Positions 35,447 through 44,799 of a stretch of 64,000 nucleotides of DNA are shown piece by piece. Positions within the stretch are counted from its first letter, which is position 1. Each line of letters opens with the position of its first letter. The notes under the pieces are model-generated. The model was not told the DNA's origin. It saw nothing but the letters and a program-made list of their open reading frames with translations, and did not search any database. Made by a program: the position numbers and the translations under genes. The stretch comes from a candidate division TM6 bacterium GW2011_GWF2_37_49 (GTDB lineage: Bacteria > Babelota > Babeliae > Babelales > RVW-14), in contig LBTE01000006.1 in assembly GCA_000989955.1 (NCBI GenBank), forward strand, positions 124,001-188,000, written 5' to 3'.

Positions 35447-36520
35447 ATGAATTTATTAAACAAATCATCTTTGATTACCATTTTTACAACAGTATCGCTA
35501 CTTTTTGCAATTCACCACATTTACGTAGCGAAACAGGTATCAATGGAAAAGAATCACCCAACGCTGCAACTAGAGCTGCAGCCAACTCATCCCAATTACA
35601 AAATTATTGAACACGAGCTTGACAAGCTAAAACAGCTAAGCCATGGCACTGAGAAGATAATTCTTGACGACGCATCAAACAAGGCTGTAGCTCCATTTCT
35701 TTTCGAAATTATCTCCAAACCACTCGCTGAATTTTGCGCCAAGCTTGAAGTCAATATACCTAAAATTGTAATTTACTTTGGAAATTCAGCCGATACATAC
35801 AATGCAATTGCTGACCGAGATATTGAGTATTGGGAAGACTCTCGTGGAGAAACCATAAAAACTCTGAAAGTAGAAAATTGCGAATTTATAATCGGCCAAG
35901 GAATACTTAAACTCATACTCTGGGACGTGGATGGCGAACATGTGCTTGAAGGCCTAATTGCGCATGAAATGAGCCATCTAAAGCAAGACGAAAATATGCA
36001 GCAGAATCTGGCCGAACTTGATGCAGATGCCTCGGCGATAAAATTATTGGGCAAAAATAAAGCAGAAGAATTAATAAAAGCAATCAATATCTCAATGTTA
36101 TCTGCCCACATTTTTAATATTCTTATCGATCAAGCATGCACGTTTAGATTGACAGTTGAAAATATACATCGATTGAATTGTATAATAACCAATTCAATTA
36201 TCAAAAACAACCACAAACTCGGCGATTTGGGCAGGTGCACATCTCACGCAATATTTGGATTTATTATAAACAAGGTTTTAAATGATGCGCTGAGTGCATC
36301 ATTTGATGCTAAAATTGGCCTCACAGAAAGAACTTTCTGCAAACTTTACGAAAACTTCGAATGTGCCTGTAAAAACGTATCAACTTTTATGGAAGAAGCA
36401 AAACTAAGCGTTAAAAGATGTGGTACCAATGAACAATCAAATAAATATTTTTCACCAACAACGCATCCAACGCCCGAGCATAGATACGCTCACATCCAAC
36501 ACTGCATAAATCAAGCTTAA
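35447..36520 (+). CDS. M48-like zinc metalloprotease, membrane-anchored
   Basis: One N-terminal hydrophobic segment (residues 9-27) is followed by a gluzincin active site HEMSH near residue 174 and, 18 residues on, ELDADA with the third zinc ligand. That is the M48 arrangement (HExxH...ExxxD). The protein (357 residues) lacks the four-helix membrane core of HtpX and the TPR part of BepA, so its exact branch is unclear. It probably faces the periplasm. Not obviously part of an operon; prfB follows 115 bases later. Confidence 0.75.
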   Translation: MNLLNKSSLITIFTTVSLLFAIHHIYVAKQVSMEKNHPTLQLELQPTHPNYKIIEHELDKLKQLSHGTEKIILDDASNKAVAPFLFEIISKPLAEFCAKLEVNIPKIVIYFGNSADTYNAIADRDIEYWEDSRGETIKTLKVENCEFIIGQGILKLILWDVDGEHVLEGLIAHEMSHLKQDENMQQNLAELDADASAIKLLGKNKAEELIKAINISMLSAHIFNILIDQACTFRLTVENIHRLNCIITNSIIKNNHKLGDLGRCTSHAIFGFIINKVLNDALSASFDAKIGLTERTFCKLYENFECACKNVSTFMEEAKLSVKRCGTNEQSNKYFSPTTHPTPEHRYAHIQHCINQA

Positions 36521-36635
36521 CACTCAAAGATGAGTAAAAAATGCCTTAATTTACAAAGTTATTTCAAATTTTTAAACAAACTATGTATAATTATTACTGT
36601 TAAATTCTGTTATTTTTAAATTGAATTTTTAAATC

Positions 36636-37727
36636 ATGTTAATTGATGAATTGCGCGAAAGCTTAAAAACCATTGAACCTGCATTCCAAACGATAAAATC
36701 GTTCTGGACAAACTCTAAGTTGGAAGGACGTTTTGAAGAACTTGATCAAAAAGTTAATCAAGAAAATTTTTGGCAAAACCAAGACAGAGACAAGATTCTG
36801 GCTGAACATAGACGAATAAAGCCTCTGCTGGAAAGCTATAATCAAATAATTAGCAGCCACCAAGAGAATACTGAACTCCTGGAGATGTTTGGCGACAACG
36901 AAGAACAGTTGAACAATATCAAAGACGATATTCTCGGGCTTTGCAGAAAGATCAATAAATTCAAGATCGAGCTATTGCTCAGCAAACCGGAAGATGAAAA
37001 AAACTGCTATTTAATAATAAATTCTGGCGCTGGCGGCACAGAATCGCAAGATTGGGCAAATATGCTTGCCCGCATGTATCTTCGCTTTTTTGAGCGTCAA
37101 GGCTTTAAAGTTGACACGCTTGACTATCAATCCGGTGAAGAAGCCGGCATGAAATCTTGCACGTTGTACGTCAGAGGTCGCAACGCATACGGTTATCTGA
37201 AGGCCGAAGACGGCGTGCACAGGCTTGTGCGCATTTCACCATTTGATTCAAACAAGCGTAGACACACATCTTTTGCCGCTGTTACGGTAACCCCGGAAGT
37301 TGAAGACGCTGCTATCGAAATTAACGAAGACGACCTCAAAATTGACACATATCGATCAGGAGGAGCAGGCGGTCAGCACGTTAACAAGACTGAATCAGCC
37401 ATACGAATCACTCACGTGCCCAGCGGTATAATTGTTCAGTGTCAAAATGAGCGCTCACAGCAACAAAATAAACAGGTTGCATTAAAGATGTTGCGTGCAA
37501 AATTGATAGAAAAACAGGAAGAAGAAAAACGCGCTAAAGAATCAAGTATTGAGAAAAAGAAAATTGAGTGGGGATCTCAGATTAGATCATACGTTCTTCA
37601 CCCTTATAAAATGGTTAAAGACCACAGAACTGATATTGAATCTCCTCAGCCAGAGTCAGTTTTGGATGGTGAGTTAATGAATTTTATCGAAGAATATCTA
37701 CTTTTTGCATCAAAAAATGAAGCTTAA
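36636..37727 (+). CDS. prfB: Peptide chain release factor 2
   Basis: Release factor for UGA and UAA. The GGQ motif lies in SGGAGGQHVNK near residues 243-252 and the RF2-type anticodon-like tripeptide SPF in VRISPFDSNKRRHTS. Length 363 matches RF2. The whole protein is in one frame: unlike E. coli and many others, there is no in-frame UGA and programmed +1 frameshift near codon 25. Use of UGA as a stop by several genes here agrees with a functional RF2. Its stop overlaps the tilS start by 11 bases. Confidence 0.95.
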   Translation: MLIDELRESLKTIEPAFQTIKSFWTNSKLEGRFEELDQKVNQENFWQNQDRDKILAEHRRIKPLLESYNQIISSHQENTELLEMFGDNEEQLNNIKDDILGLCRKINKFKIELLLSKPEDEKNCYLIINSGAGGTESQDWANMLARMYLRFFERQGFKVDTLDYQSGEEAGMKSCTLYVRGRNAYGYLKAEDGVHRLVRISPFDSNKRRHTSFAAVTVTPEVEDAAIEINEDDLKIDTYRSGGAGGQHVNKTESAIRITHVPSGIIVQCQNERSQQQNKQVALKMLRAKLIEKQEEEKRAKESSIEKKKIEWGSQIRSYVLHPYKMVKDHRTDIESPQPESVLDGELMNFIEEYLLFASKNEA

Positions 37728-38709
37728 ACTCAAACAATTTACACAAAATTTAATCACTAAAGCGTGCGCAGAACAAGGAATAAAAGAACGCCCCAAAATT
37801 GTTCTTGGACTTTCTGGTGGACCAGACTCTATTTTTTTATTACATATTTTAGCAGAGCTTAAAAATGAAGCGATAATCGAGCTTACAGCTACGCATCTAG
37901 ATCATCAGTGGCGGGCAGAATCGGCGCGTGATGTTGAATTTTGTCATCAAATTTGCAACGATTTTGATGTAAAATTCATAGCAGCAACAGCCTCTGATCT
38001 AAATTTAGATTTTAAATTTAATGGATCAAAAGAGGAGCTGGGACGTAGGTTGAGGCGTAAGCTTTTTGAAACAGTCTTACAGAGCGAGCAAGCGCACATT
38101 CTTGCCTTGGCGCATCACGCACAGGACCAGCAAGAAACCTTTTTCATTCGCTTAATTCGTGGAACAACTTTGAGCGGCCTGCGTTGCATGGAGATGGTCG
38201 ATGGCAAATACCTGCGACCACTGCTCGATACCAATAAAGCTGAAATAGTTACTTTTTTAGACAAAAATAAAATTACATATCTTACAGATCCAACCAACGC
38301 ATCTGATGATTATTTACGTAATCGTATCAGAAAATATGTTTTACCGGCACTCAAACAATGCGATGAACGTTTTGAGCTTAAGTTCAAAAGCACGCTTGAT
38401 CAAATAAAACTGGAGGACGATTTTTTAAAACAACTTACTAGTCAAGAATTTGAGCGTATATTCGATCTAAGCTCTCAAAAAAATATTTGGGTGGGTAAAC
38501 TTGATCAATTTCAGAAACTCAACGTTGTCTTGCAACGCAGAATCACTTTGCACTGGTTGATAAAAGAAAAAATTAAATTCAGCCTTAGTTCAAGCTATCT
38601 TGATGAAGTATTAAAGTTTTTAAATTCAAAAAATGGCGGCCAACACAAACTTTCAGAATATTGGCAACTATGCAAAAAAAACAACTTCTTTCATATGTCA
38701 AAACATTGA
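37717..38709 (+). CDS. tilS: tRNA(Ile)-lysidine synthetase
   Basis: Converts C34 of the CAU-anticodon isoleucine tRNA to lysidine. The PP-loop ATP site is VLGLSGGPDSIFLL near residues 24-37, with HLDHQWRAES and ALAHHAQDQQETFFIRLIRG as further family motifs. The 330 residues lack most of the C-terminal TilS domain found in longer homologues. A TTG at 37705 is in frame, but ATG 37717, within the prfB end, is the likely start. The last residues HMSKH and the stop are encoded by the left end of repeat copy f, so the natural C-terminus may have been replaced by repeat sequence. Confidence 0.9.
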   Translation: MKLKLKQFTQNLITKACAEQGIKERPKIVLGLSGGPDSIFLLHILAELKNEAIIELTATHLDHQWRAESARDVEFCHQICNDFDVKFIAATASDLNLDFKFNGSKEELGRRLRRKLFETVLQSEQAHILALAHHAQDQQETFFIRLIRGTTLSGLRCMEMVDGKYLRPLLDTNKAEIVTFLDKNKITYLTDPTNASDDYLRNRIRKYVLPALKQCDERFELKFKSTLDQIKLEDDFLKQLTSQEFERIFDLSSQKNIWVGKLDQFQKLNVVLQRRITLHWLIKEKIKFSLSSSYLDEVLKFLNSKNGGQHKLSEYWQLCKKNNFFHMSKH

Positions 38710-38852
38710 TATTTAGACGCATACATAAACCCACATCTCACGCAACCCTGTATGCATCGGGCGTGCAAAGAAATTGACAAGTTTTTAGATGCGGCCTGCC
38801 GGCCATGATCCAATGCCATCTGCGGAATGAATTTGGAAAAAAGTGCAAAAAC
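38693..38852 (+). repeat. Dispersed repeat, copy f (plus), overlaps tilS end
   Basis: Starts ATATGTCAAAACATTGA inside the tilS coding end. It continues with GTATGCATCGGGCGTGCAAAG, AAATTGACAAGTTTTTAGATG, CGGCCTGCCGGCCATGATCC and GTGCAAAAACT. The centre matches copy a closely. It fills the 176-base gap between convergent genes tilS and the PASTA gene. Confidence 0.65.
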
Positions 38853-38885
38853 TATGACTGGTTGATGTACCAAAATAAATAAAAA

Positions 38886-39572
38886 TTACTCGACCTGAAG
38901 CTGAATTTGAACCGGTCTGTCAACCGCAATAATCGAGCCAGCCACAGGGCTTTGCTCAATTATTTTACAGCCATCTGAAGAAGTTGATGTACCGACAACA
39001 TCGAACTGAACATCGTATTGACGCAATAAAGATTTAACATCCTGTACCAATGCACCTTTTAAATTCGGAATAATTACGAGTGGGAACATGCCTCGAGAAA
39101 TACATGCAACAACACGACGCCTGCTCATATCGACCATTGGTTTTGGGTTTTGAGCAATGCAAGTATTGGCTGAAGATTGACTAAAAATAGGAATAATGCT
39201 TACATCGATGCCGTTTTTGGCAGATATTGCTAAAATATCTTTTTGCTTTAAACACAAAAAGTCTGGTGTCAAAAATATGCGTGGTTTCTTGGAAACTGTG
39301 ATGAAAATATTCTGATTAGGCCTTATTTTATCGCCACCACGTGGAAATTGGTCCATGATAACGCCCTCAGGCAAAGATGAGTCTTCAAGCTCCTTGAGAA
39401 AACGTACACCAAGTCGATGCTTTGACAAAATTTCGGCACTTTCCTGAATCCCCTTGCCAATAACATTTGGAGTAATTATCGAATGTTGTTGAACAAAAAA
39501 ATAGGTACCTAAATACCCAAACACAAAACCTAAAAACGGAATTATCCAGGCTAAACTTAAATTTTTACTCAT
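38886..39572 (-). CDS. PASTA-domain protein with single transmembrane anchor
   Basis: One transmembrane helix at residues 8-29 is followed by three PASTA-type repeats, about 33-96, 97-160 and 165-228. Each shows the NVxGxxxxxA..L / V..Q.P..G...  pattern (for example VIMDQFPRGGDKI and IIEQSPVAGSIIAV). PASTA domains bind peptidoglycan fragments or beta-lactams and normally hang from a Ser/Thr kinase or a penicillin-binding protein. Here there is neither, only the anchor and the repeats. It lies 3' of rnpB in the same direction. Confidence 0.8.
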   Translation of the reverse strand: MSKNLSLAWIIPFLGFVFGYLGTYFFVQQHSIITPNVIGKGIQESAEILSKHRLGVRFLKELEDSSLPEGVIMDQFPRGGDKIRPNQNIFITVSKKPRIFLTPDFLCLKQKDILAISAKNGIDVSIIPIFSQSSANTCIAQNPKPMVDMSRRRVVACISRGMFPLVIIPNLKGALVQDVKSLLRQYDVQFDVVGTSTSSDGCKIIEQSPVAGSIIAVDRPVQIQLQVE

Positions 39573-39599
39573 TCAAAACATCCCTTAAATAAAAGAAAT

Positions 39600-39935
39600 T
39601 CTTTGGGTACACTTGTAAGCTGGATTTTGTACTTGAGACAAAAGCCCAAGCAGCAATCATTTCTCTATGCGACATACCCGCGAACCATTAAGAACAGGTA
39701 ACTTGAAGCTCGCCTACTTTGTCTTGCTCCGAATGGGGTTTTCCCAGCCATAACATTACTGCACTGGCGCGTGTGCTCTTACCACACGGTTTCACCCTTA
39801 CCCAAAAATTACTTTTTAGGCGGTATATTTTCTGTGGCACTATCCATAGACTTACGCCTTCCTTACTTGTAACTAGCCAAAACCAGCTCTCATAAGGCAT
39901 TTCACCTGTTAGGAGTCCAGACTTTCCTCTTCAAG
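39600..39935 (-). ncRNA. rnpB: RNase P RNA (class A)
   Basis: The reverse strand shows the conserved RNase P elements in order: GAGGAAAGTCTGGACTCC at the 5' end, AGGGTGAAACCGTGTGGTAAG, GAAAACCCCATTCGGAGCAA, GGCGAGCTTC and GGTTCGCGGGTATGTCGC, and near the 3' end AAAATCCAGCTTACA. The length of about 335 bases is normal. Ends are approximate. It lies downstream of a membrane-protein gene whose last 11 codons overlap its 5' end, and upstream of the PASTA gene. Confidence 0.92.
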
Positions 39936-40402
39936 TCAAACGAGTTTAATTTAAACAGGTTTGGCAAAAAGCGATTGCCCCGCATACCCAAAAGAATTAT
40001 TCTTGTTACTATTATATTCGCAATTATTTCAAAAAGAAAGTCACCATCAAAAATAGGCCTAGAAAACAACATTTTCTTGAAAAATAGGTTGTCGAAAATG
40101 ATTACGCCAACAACCAAAAAATAAACAATAACCTCTTCTGTAGCCATTAAAACGCTTTTAAGCTGCATTGCAAAGAAAACAATCGGTAAAATATAAATCA
40201 AGGCAAGGCCAAAGTGCCCGTATAAAAAACAGTCCTGAATCAACAGCAAAATGATTGGCAAAAAAAAGTGCTTAAATGAAGCATCGAACGGGTCTTTTTT
40301 TAAAATAACGTAGCTAAAATAAACTAAAAGGCTGCGAACAAACCAACCATTGAATGTCACACACGCGCAAAAATCAACAAAAAACAGTAGCATTGCTAAC
40401 AT
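39902..40402 (-). CDS. Small polytopic membrane protein, MreD-like
   Basis: A 166-residue protein with about five hydrophobic helices, the size and character of the MreD rod-shape component, though with no decisive motif. Its ATG sits in the end of the MBL-fold gene (ATGTTAG, 7-base overlap), so it is coupled to it. The last codons, DLKRKVWTPNR and stop, are read from the conserved 5' segment of rnpB, so the true C-terminus may have been shorter or longer before this arrangement. No MreB or MreC is in the window. Confidence 0.5.
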   Translation of the reverse strand: MLAMLLFFVDFCACVTFNGWFVRSLLVYFSYVILKKDPFDASFKHFFLPIILLLIQDCFLYGHFGLALIYILPIVFFAMQLKSVLMATEEVIVYFLVVGVIIFDNLFFKKMLFSRPIFDGDFLFEIIANIIVTRIILLGMRGNRFLPNLFKLNSFDLKRKVWTPNR

Positions 40403-41391
40403 TTTTTATCAAAAATACTGGTTTGGCCGAATTTTAAAATACTCAACATTTTACCTTTTAACATTTCGTTTTTATCGAGCCACAACAACTGTAAAACCTC
40501 GATTGGATGAAGCACGCTTTCAAAGCCTGACTTAAAAGTTCCCCAGTGCATTGGTATAAAGTGATTTGCCCCCAGATCCAAAAATGCCTGTACCGCTTCA
40601 TGCGAGTCTAGATGAGACTCAGCCATAAATTCTCTTGGGTAACATGGTCCAATCGGCATCAACGCAACGTCTATACCTTCAAATCGCTTTCCTATCTTAC
40701 AAAAGTGAGAACCTGCGGCACTATCACCTGCGAAATAAATCTTAAATCCGTTCATCTGCAACATCCAGCTGCCCCACAACGATTTATTTATATCAAAAGG
40801 ACCTCGACCAGTCCAGTGAACAGCCGGCAAAAACGTAAACTCAAACATTGATTTCGGGCAGCTATGAACGTCCCACCAATGCTTTTCAAACACGTTTACA
40901 AAACCATTTTTTTTAAGCAATTTTGCATCACCAAGCGGAACCAAAAACGTTGGCTTATCGCGCGTTTCGATTAGGCGTAAGCTTGGCAGATCGAAGTGGT
41001 CTCTGTGATTGTGTGAAATCAAAACAAAGTCAATTTTAGGTAATTTATCGATAGTAAAAGCAGCATCGGCGTAGCGAGGGAAAAATTTGGACACATTAAA
41101 AAAAATCGGATCGGTCAAAATGGTGGTGTCTGCGAGCTTAATCAAAAAAGTCGAATGCCCTATCCATGTCACAGAAAACTGATCTTGAGATTTAATCGAA
41201 TCTACAAGGCTATTTGATAAATCTTTCCAGCCATTTAATTCTGCCAAAACTGATTTCTTATTATTTTTCTTTAATAAATATTTAGGAAGTGATTTTAAAA
41301 AAACCTTCGCCGCATGCCATAAACGCGATTTGACGCTATCTTTTTCATCATTATAAAATCGACCATTTCTAAAATACGGCAGCTTATTCAT
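40396..41391 (-). CDS. Metallo-beta-lactamase-fold hydrolase (UlaG/NAPE-PLD-like)
   Basis: The metal-binding signature HNHRDHFD lies near residue 130. WIGHSTFLIKL and ILTDPIF before it, and LMPIGPCYPREFMAESHLDSHE and PMHWGTFK after it, mark the UlaG/NAPE-phospholipase D-like branch. Length 331 with an N-terminal extension of about 70 residues is as in NAPE-PLD-like bacterial proteins. Reaction in this organism is unknown; the fold suggests phosphodiester or lactone hydrolysis. It sits between mnmA (upstream, 13 bases) and the MreD-like gene. Confidence 0.85.
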   Translation of the reverse strand: MNKLPYFRNGRFYNDEKDSVKSRLWHAAKVFLKSLPKYLLKKNNKKSVLAELNGWKDLSNSLVDSIKSQDQFSVTWIGHSTFLIKLADTTILTDPIFFNVSKFFPRYADAAFTIDKLPKIDFVLISHNHRDHFDLPSLRLIETRDKPTFLVPLGDAKLLKKNGFVNVFEKHWWDVHSCPKSMFEFTFLPAVHWTGRGPFDINKSLWGSWMLQMNGFKIYFAGDSAAGSHFCKIGKRFEGIDVALMPIGPCYPREFMAESHLDSHEAVQAFLDLGANHFIPMHWGTFKSGFESVLHPIEVLQLLWLDKNEMLKGKMLSILKFGQTSIFDKKC

Positions 41392-41404
41392 AAAATCCCT
41401 AATT

Positions 41405-42463
41405 TTATTCTGAACAAATCACTGCAGAACCAAGGCAAATATCTTCATCGTAAAAAACTGCAAACTGGCCTGGAGCGATGCCCTGATCTGAGCCTTGAAG
41501 TTTAACAATTCCCGTATCGTTTGCAAGAAATTCTATGGAGCAGCGATACAAATTTTCACCATGCCGAAGCTTTAGATCAAATTCTGCCTTGCTTGGACTA
41601 GCCCCACTAATCCAGTTAAAATCGGCCACAGCAAATGTATTGCGTAGCTTTTCTTCCGAATAATAATTTTTTGAAATATACACAATATTTTTGATGACAT
41701 CTTTTTTTACGACATACCATGGACCGCCTGAAAGCCCTATCCCCTTGCGCTGCCCAACGGTGTAATACCAGAAACCTTCGTGTTTACCAACGGCATTGCC
41801 AGTCTCGAATTCAATTAATTCACCTGGTCGGTCTTTTAAATGATGTTTTATAAAATCACTGAATTTGATTTTACCTAAAAAACATATCCCCTGACTATCT
41901 TTGCGACCCTGAGTCGGCAGATCAAAGCCTTGAGCCAAGCTTCTAACTTCCGACTTCAACAGATGTCCGATGGGGAAAAGAGCCCGCGCAACTTGTGCTT
42001 GAGATAATCGGGATAAAAAATAAGTCTGGTCTTTGAATGAATCTTTGGCCTTTTTTAATGCGAATAAACCGTCGGTCCGGTCAATCATTGCGTAATGGCC
42101 GGTTGCCACTTTTTCGAAAGACTCATCAATTTTGTCGTAGAAGCAACCAAATTTTATAAATTTATTACACAAAACATCCGGGCTAGGTGTACGCCCAGCA
42201 GCAACTTCTGACACCGTGTATGAAACGATGCGATCGTGATATTCTTGCTGCATAGAAATTACTTCAAGCGGCACATCAAGCTTATCACAAACTTTTTGCG
42301 CATAATCAAGGTCTTCCTGCCACGGGCAGTTTCCAAGATAAGCAAGCTCATCTTCAAGCCAAATTTTTAAATAAAATGCGGTCAAATCATGCCCCTGCTG
42401 CTGTAATAAACTTAACGCAACTGAGCTATCCACTCCGCCAGACAAAAGTACTGCAATTTTCAC
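41405..42463 (-). CDS. mnmA: tRNA-specific 2-thiouridylase
   Basis: Thiolates U34 of Lys, Glu and Gln tRNAs. The PP-loop is VLLSGGVDSSVAL at the N-terminus. The two catalytic cysteines are present in SPDVLCNKFIKF and SQGICFLG. GQRKGIGLSGGPWYV and the C-terminal barrel region are typical. GTG 42463 gives the usual MKIAVLLSGG start; the TTG at 42478 would add five residues with no support. It starts the minus-strand run mnmA - MBL hydrolase - MreD-like - rnpB - PASTA. Confidence 0.93.
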   Translation of the reverse strand: MKIAVLLSGGVDSSVALSLLQQQGHDLTAFYLKIWLEDELAYLGNCPWQEDLDYAQKVCDKLDVPLEVISMQQEYHDRIVSYTVSEVAAGRTPSPDVLCNKFIKFGCFYDKIDESFEKVATGHYAMIDRTDGLFALKKAKDSFKDQTYFLSRLSQAQVARALFPIGHLLKSEVRSLAQGFDLPTQGRKDSQGICFLGKIKFSDFIKHHLKDRPGELIEFETGNAVGKHEGFWYYTVGQRKGIGLSGGPWYVVKKDVIKNIVYISKNYYSEEKLRNTFAVADFNWISGASPSKAEFDLKLRHGENLYRCSIEFLANDTGIVKLQGSDQGIAPGQFAVFYDEDICLGSAVICSE

Positions 42464-42540
42464 AATCCCAGGCCCCAAAACTTATTTTATTAAATCCAAC
42501 TGCGTCTATTTTAGCACAAAAATAAAGGCTTTAAAACAAA

Positions 42541-42563
42541 AAGCCCCGACTCTCGCCGGGGCT
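42541..42563. terminator. Rho-independent terminator
   Basis: AAGCCCCG (42541-42548) pairs with CGGGGCTT (42556-42563). Reading the minus strand, the hairpin is followed by TTTTTG, so it ends the 42581-43315 gene; the plus-strand T tract is shorter. Confidence 0.8.
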
Positions 42564-42580
42564 TTTATTAAGATTTTTTA

Positions 42581-43315
42581 TTAAACGGTAACCAATGGGT
42601 TTTGGCTTCCATACGTCGATATGCAGTGGTTAAAAACAGCTTTAACATTTTCAAATGAAACCGGATAAGGCAACCATCTATCGTATTCATAAATTCTATA
42701 CAGCTCAACACCAAATTTATCCATGTATACAGTATAATTTGTAACATGAGTATTAGCTGAATTATAGTACACGCCAGAAGTCAGCTCAATTGAAATACCG
42801 GATGTACCCTTGTGAATGGTTTTACCATCCACCTTACAAACATCCTTCCAATCTAACACATGCTTACCAAAAACCTGCAAGCCCTCTGAATCAAAGGCTA
42901 GGTATGGAACAAACCCATTTCGAATATTGTAATGTTGAATAATATAATAAAGAGCAATTAGCGTCATAGTGCCGAAACATCCTGCTACGATATAGCCCGC
43001 AATTTTATCTTCTTGCCTGTACATATCCGAAGCAGCAACTCCAAACCCAGCACCGAGCACACCTGTAAAAGCAGCCACAAAAGCCAACACTACATCGGCA
43101 ACAACTGGAGGATACGCAAACACAATTAATTCCTTTTTGCTTCTGCTATATTTGACATAATCGCTTTTAATACTTTTTGCAAAGTCCCTAAAGTAATTAT
43201 CGTTCTGAGTCGGTAATGTCTCCAAACTAGTACCGAACAATGTCCCAAACAAGCAGATACCGACAAAAAAGCTGAATGTTAGAGATTTGTTTTTCGTAAC
43301 TATCAAATTTTGCAT
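42581..43315 (-). CDS. Membrane protein of unknown function
   Basis: I do not recognise the family. A signal-like helix at residues 11-29 is followed by a basic stretch (SRSKKE) and two transmembrane helices at about 73-95 and 104-127. A ~115-residue C-terminal domain of alternating hydrophobic strands (AFDSEGLQVFGKHVLDWKDV) vaguely resembles a PH-like bacterial fold. A terminator lies 18 bases after the stop. It stands alone; the upstream gap (43316-43446) holds nothing I can name. Confidence 0.6.
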   Translation of the reverse strand: MQNLIVTKNKSLTFSFFVGICLFGTLFGTSLETLPTQNDNYFRDFAKSIKSDYVKYSRSKKELIVFAYPPVVADVVLAFVAAFTGVLGAGFGVAASDMYRQEDKIAGYIVAGCFGTMTLIALYYIIQHYNIRNGFVPYLAFDSEGLQVFGKHVLDWKDVCKVDGKTIHKGTSGISIELTSGVYYNSANTHVTNYTVYMDKFGVELYRIYEYDRWLPYPVSFENVKAVFNHCISTYGSQNPLVTV

Positions 43316-43446
43316 AAATATCCCTCAAATTATTTGATTTCATAGTCAACGCCAAACGCCGGCAGATGAGCCAAGTTAGCTAAGCCTTTATCAACTGTCA
43401 ATCGGCATAAAGTGATTATCAAATAGCGTTTTTTTATCCATACAAG

Positions 43447-44703
43447 CTAAATAAATAAACTTACAATCGTTGCATTCAAAAGATTTGCAAGCGTACCGCC
43501 CAACAGTGCCCTAAAACCAAGCCTGACAAGGGTATCGCGTTTTTCCGGACACAGGGCTCCAATGCCACCGATTTGAATGCCGATGCACGAAAAGTTAGAA
43601 AATCCGGCCAAAGCGTAAGTTAAAATGATTTTGCTGCGGTCTGAAAGCAAGGCTTTGGCAAAGTCTGAGTATGCCACAAATTCATTCACCACAAGCTTTT
43701 TGCCAAGCAAAGCGCCTGCAGCACCGCTGTCAGCCCATGGAACCCCAATAATCAGGGCAACCCACCCAAAAACCTTGGCAAACAAAAGATCAAGCGTCAG
43801 AGGCTGAGTCAAAATATCGTATGAAACCAGTAAGCTTGTTGAAGTGAACAATACATAGTCAAACAACGCAATCAAACTAATAAACGCAATCAACATTGCC
43901 GCAACGTTGACCGCAAGCCTTAGTCCATCACCTGTACCTGATGCAACCGCATCCAACGCATTTTTAGACGTGCGTTCAGTTTTAACATGTGCACCAGCCA
44001 TTGTTTCTGGGACCTCTGTTTCCGGTATCAAAATTTTTGAAATTAAAATAGCTCCGGGAATAGCCATGATGCTTGCAGAGATAAGATGCACAAGTGGTAC
44101 GCCCATCATGCCATAAACCGCCATGATTGCTCCGCTCAAGTGAGCCATGCCGCTGACCATCACAGTAAAAATCTCTGAATCAGTCATACGTGCAATATAA
44201 TTACGAATAAGCAAAGGCGCTTCGGTCTGGCCAAGCATACTGTTTGCAGCTACGGATAATGTCTCTGCGCCAGATGTGCCCAAAATAGGCCGAATAATAC
44301 ATGCAATACTTTTGACCAAAACTTGGACCACTCCGAAGTGATAAAGCAGCGACATCAGCGCGCCAAAAAACACAATCACTGGCAAAACTTTGATTGCAAA
44401 AACAAAGCCCCACGCACCGCCCGCATCGGCAAGGCCGCCAAAAACAAATCTCGATCCTGCATCGGCAAATTCATACAAGCCTTTAAATGCGAAAGATAGC
44501 TGAATAAAAAAATCTCGTCCGACATTAGTTTTTAAAATTAAGAATGACAACAAAACCTGCATCAACACTGCGCCACCAACAAGCCGTATGCTAATTTTGC
44601 GTCTGTTACGTGAAAACAGTAGAGCCATTCCCAAAATCATCACTATCCCAAGCAGACTCATGTAATGCGCATCCCGCATCAAATAATCAATCAGATGCAT
44701 CAT
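43447..44703 (-). CDS. Concentrative nucleoside transporter (NupC/CNT)
   Basis: Sodium- or proton-coupled nucleoside uptake through the inner membrane. About 8-10 hydrophobic helices; family motifs GALMSLLYHFG, SMLGQTEAPLLI (substrate region), SGMAHLSGAIMAVY and GFSNFSCIGIQIGG. Length 418 is normal. Import of ready-made nucleosides suits an organism that scavenges from a host. Single gene with repeat copy g just upstream of its start. Confidence 0.92.
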   Translation of the reverse strand: MMHLIDYLMRDAHYMSLLGIVMILGMALLFSRNRRKISIRLVGGAVLMQVLLSFLILKTNVGRDFFIQLSFAFKGLYEFADAGSRFVFGGLADAGGAWGFVFAIKVLPVIVFFGALMSLLYHFGVVQVLVKSIACIIRPILGTSGAETLSVAANSMLGQTEAPLLIRNYIARMTDSEIFTVMVSGMAHLSGAIMAVYGMMGVPLVHLISASIMAIPGAILISKILIPETEVPETMAGAHVKTERTSKNALDAVASGTGDGLRLAVNVAAMLIAFISLIALFDYVLFTSTSLLVSYDILTQPLTLDLLFAKVFGWVALIIGVPWADSGAAGALLGKKLVVNEFVAYSDFAKALLSDRSKIILTYALAGFSNFSCIGIQIGGIGALCPEKRDTLVRLGFRALLGGTLANLLNATIVSLFI

Positions 44704-44799
44704 AACTTCAACCCTCGCTTTATATTTTTGACCACAAAATACAACTTACGACAAGGATATAAAAAAAATAAAAAATGGATACGACAAACTTCATATCGC

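Noticed and set aside
36636..37727. Programmed frameshift in release factor 2
   Set aside because: The gene is in one frame from ATG 36636 with no internal UGA near codon 25.
39688..39900. A 70-codon minus-strand open frame
   Set aside because: It lies entirely within rnpB and reflects the RNA sequence.
43316..43446. Short gap between the protein of unknown function and the nucleoside transporter
   Set aside because: Checked for small genes, tRNAs and repeats; nothing supported.
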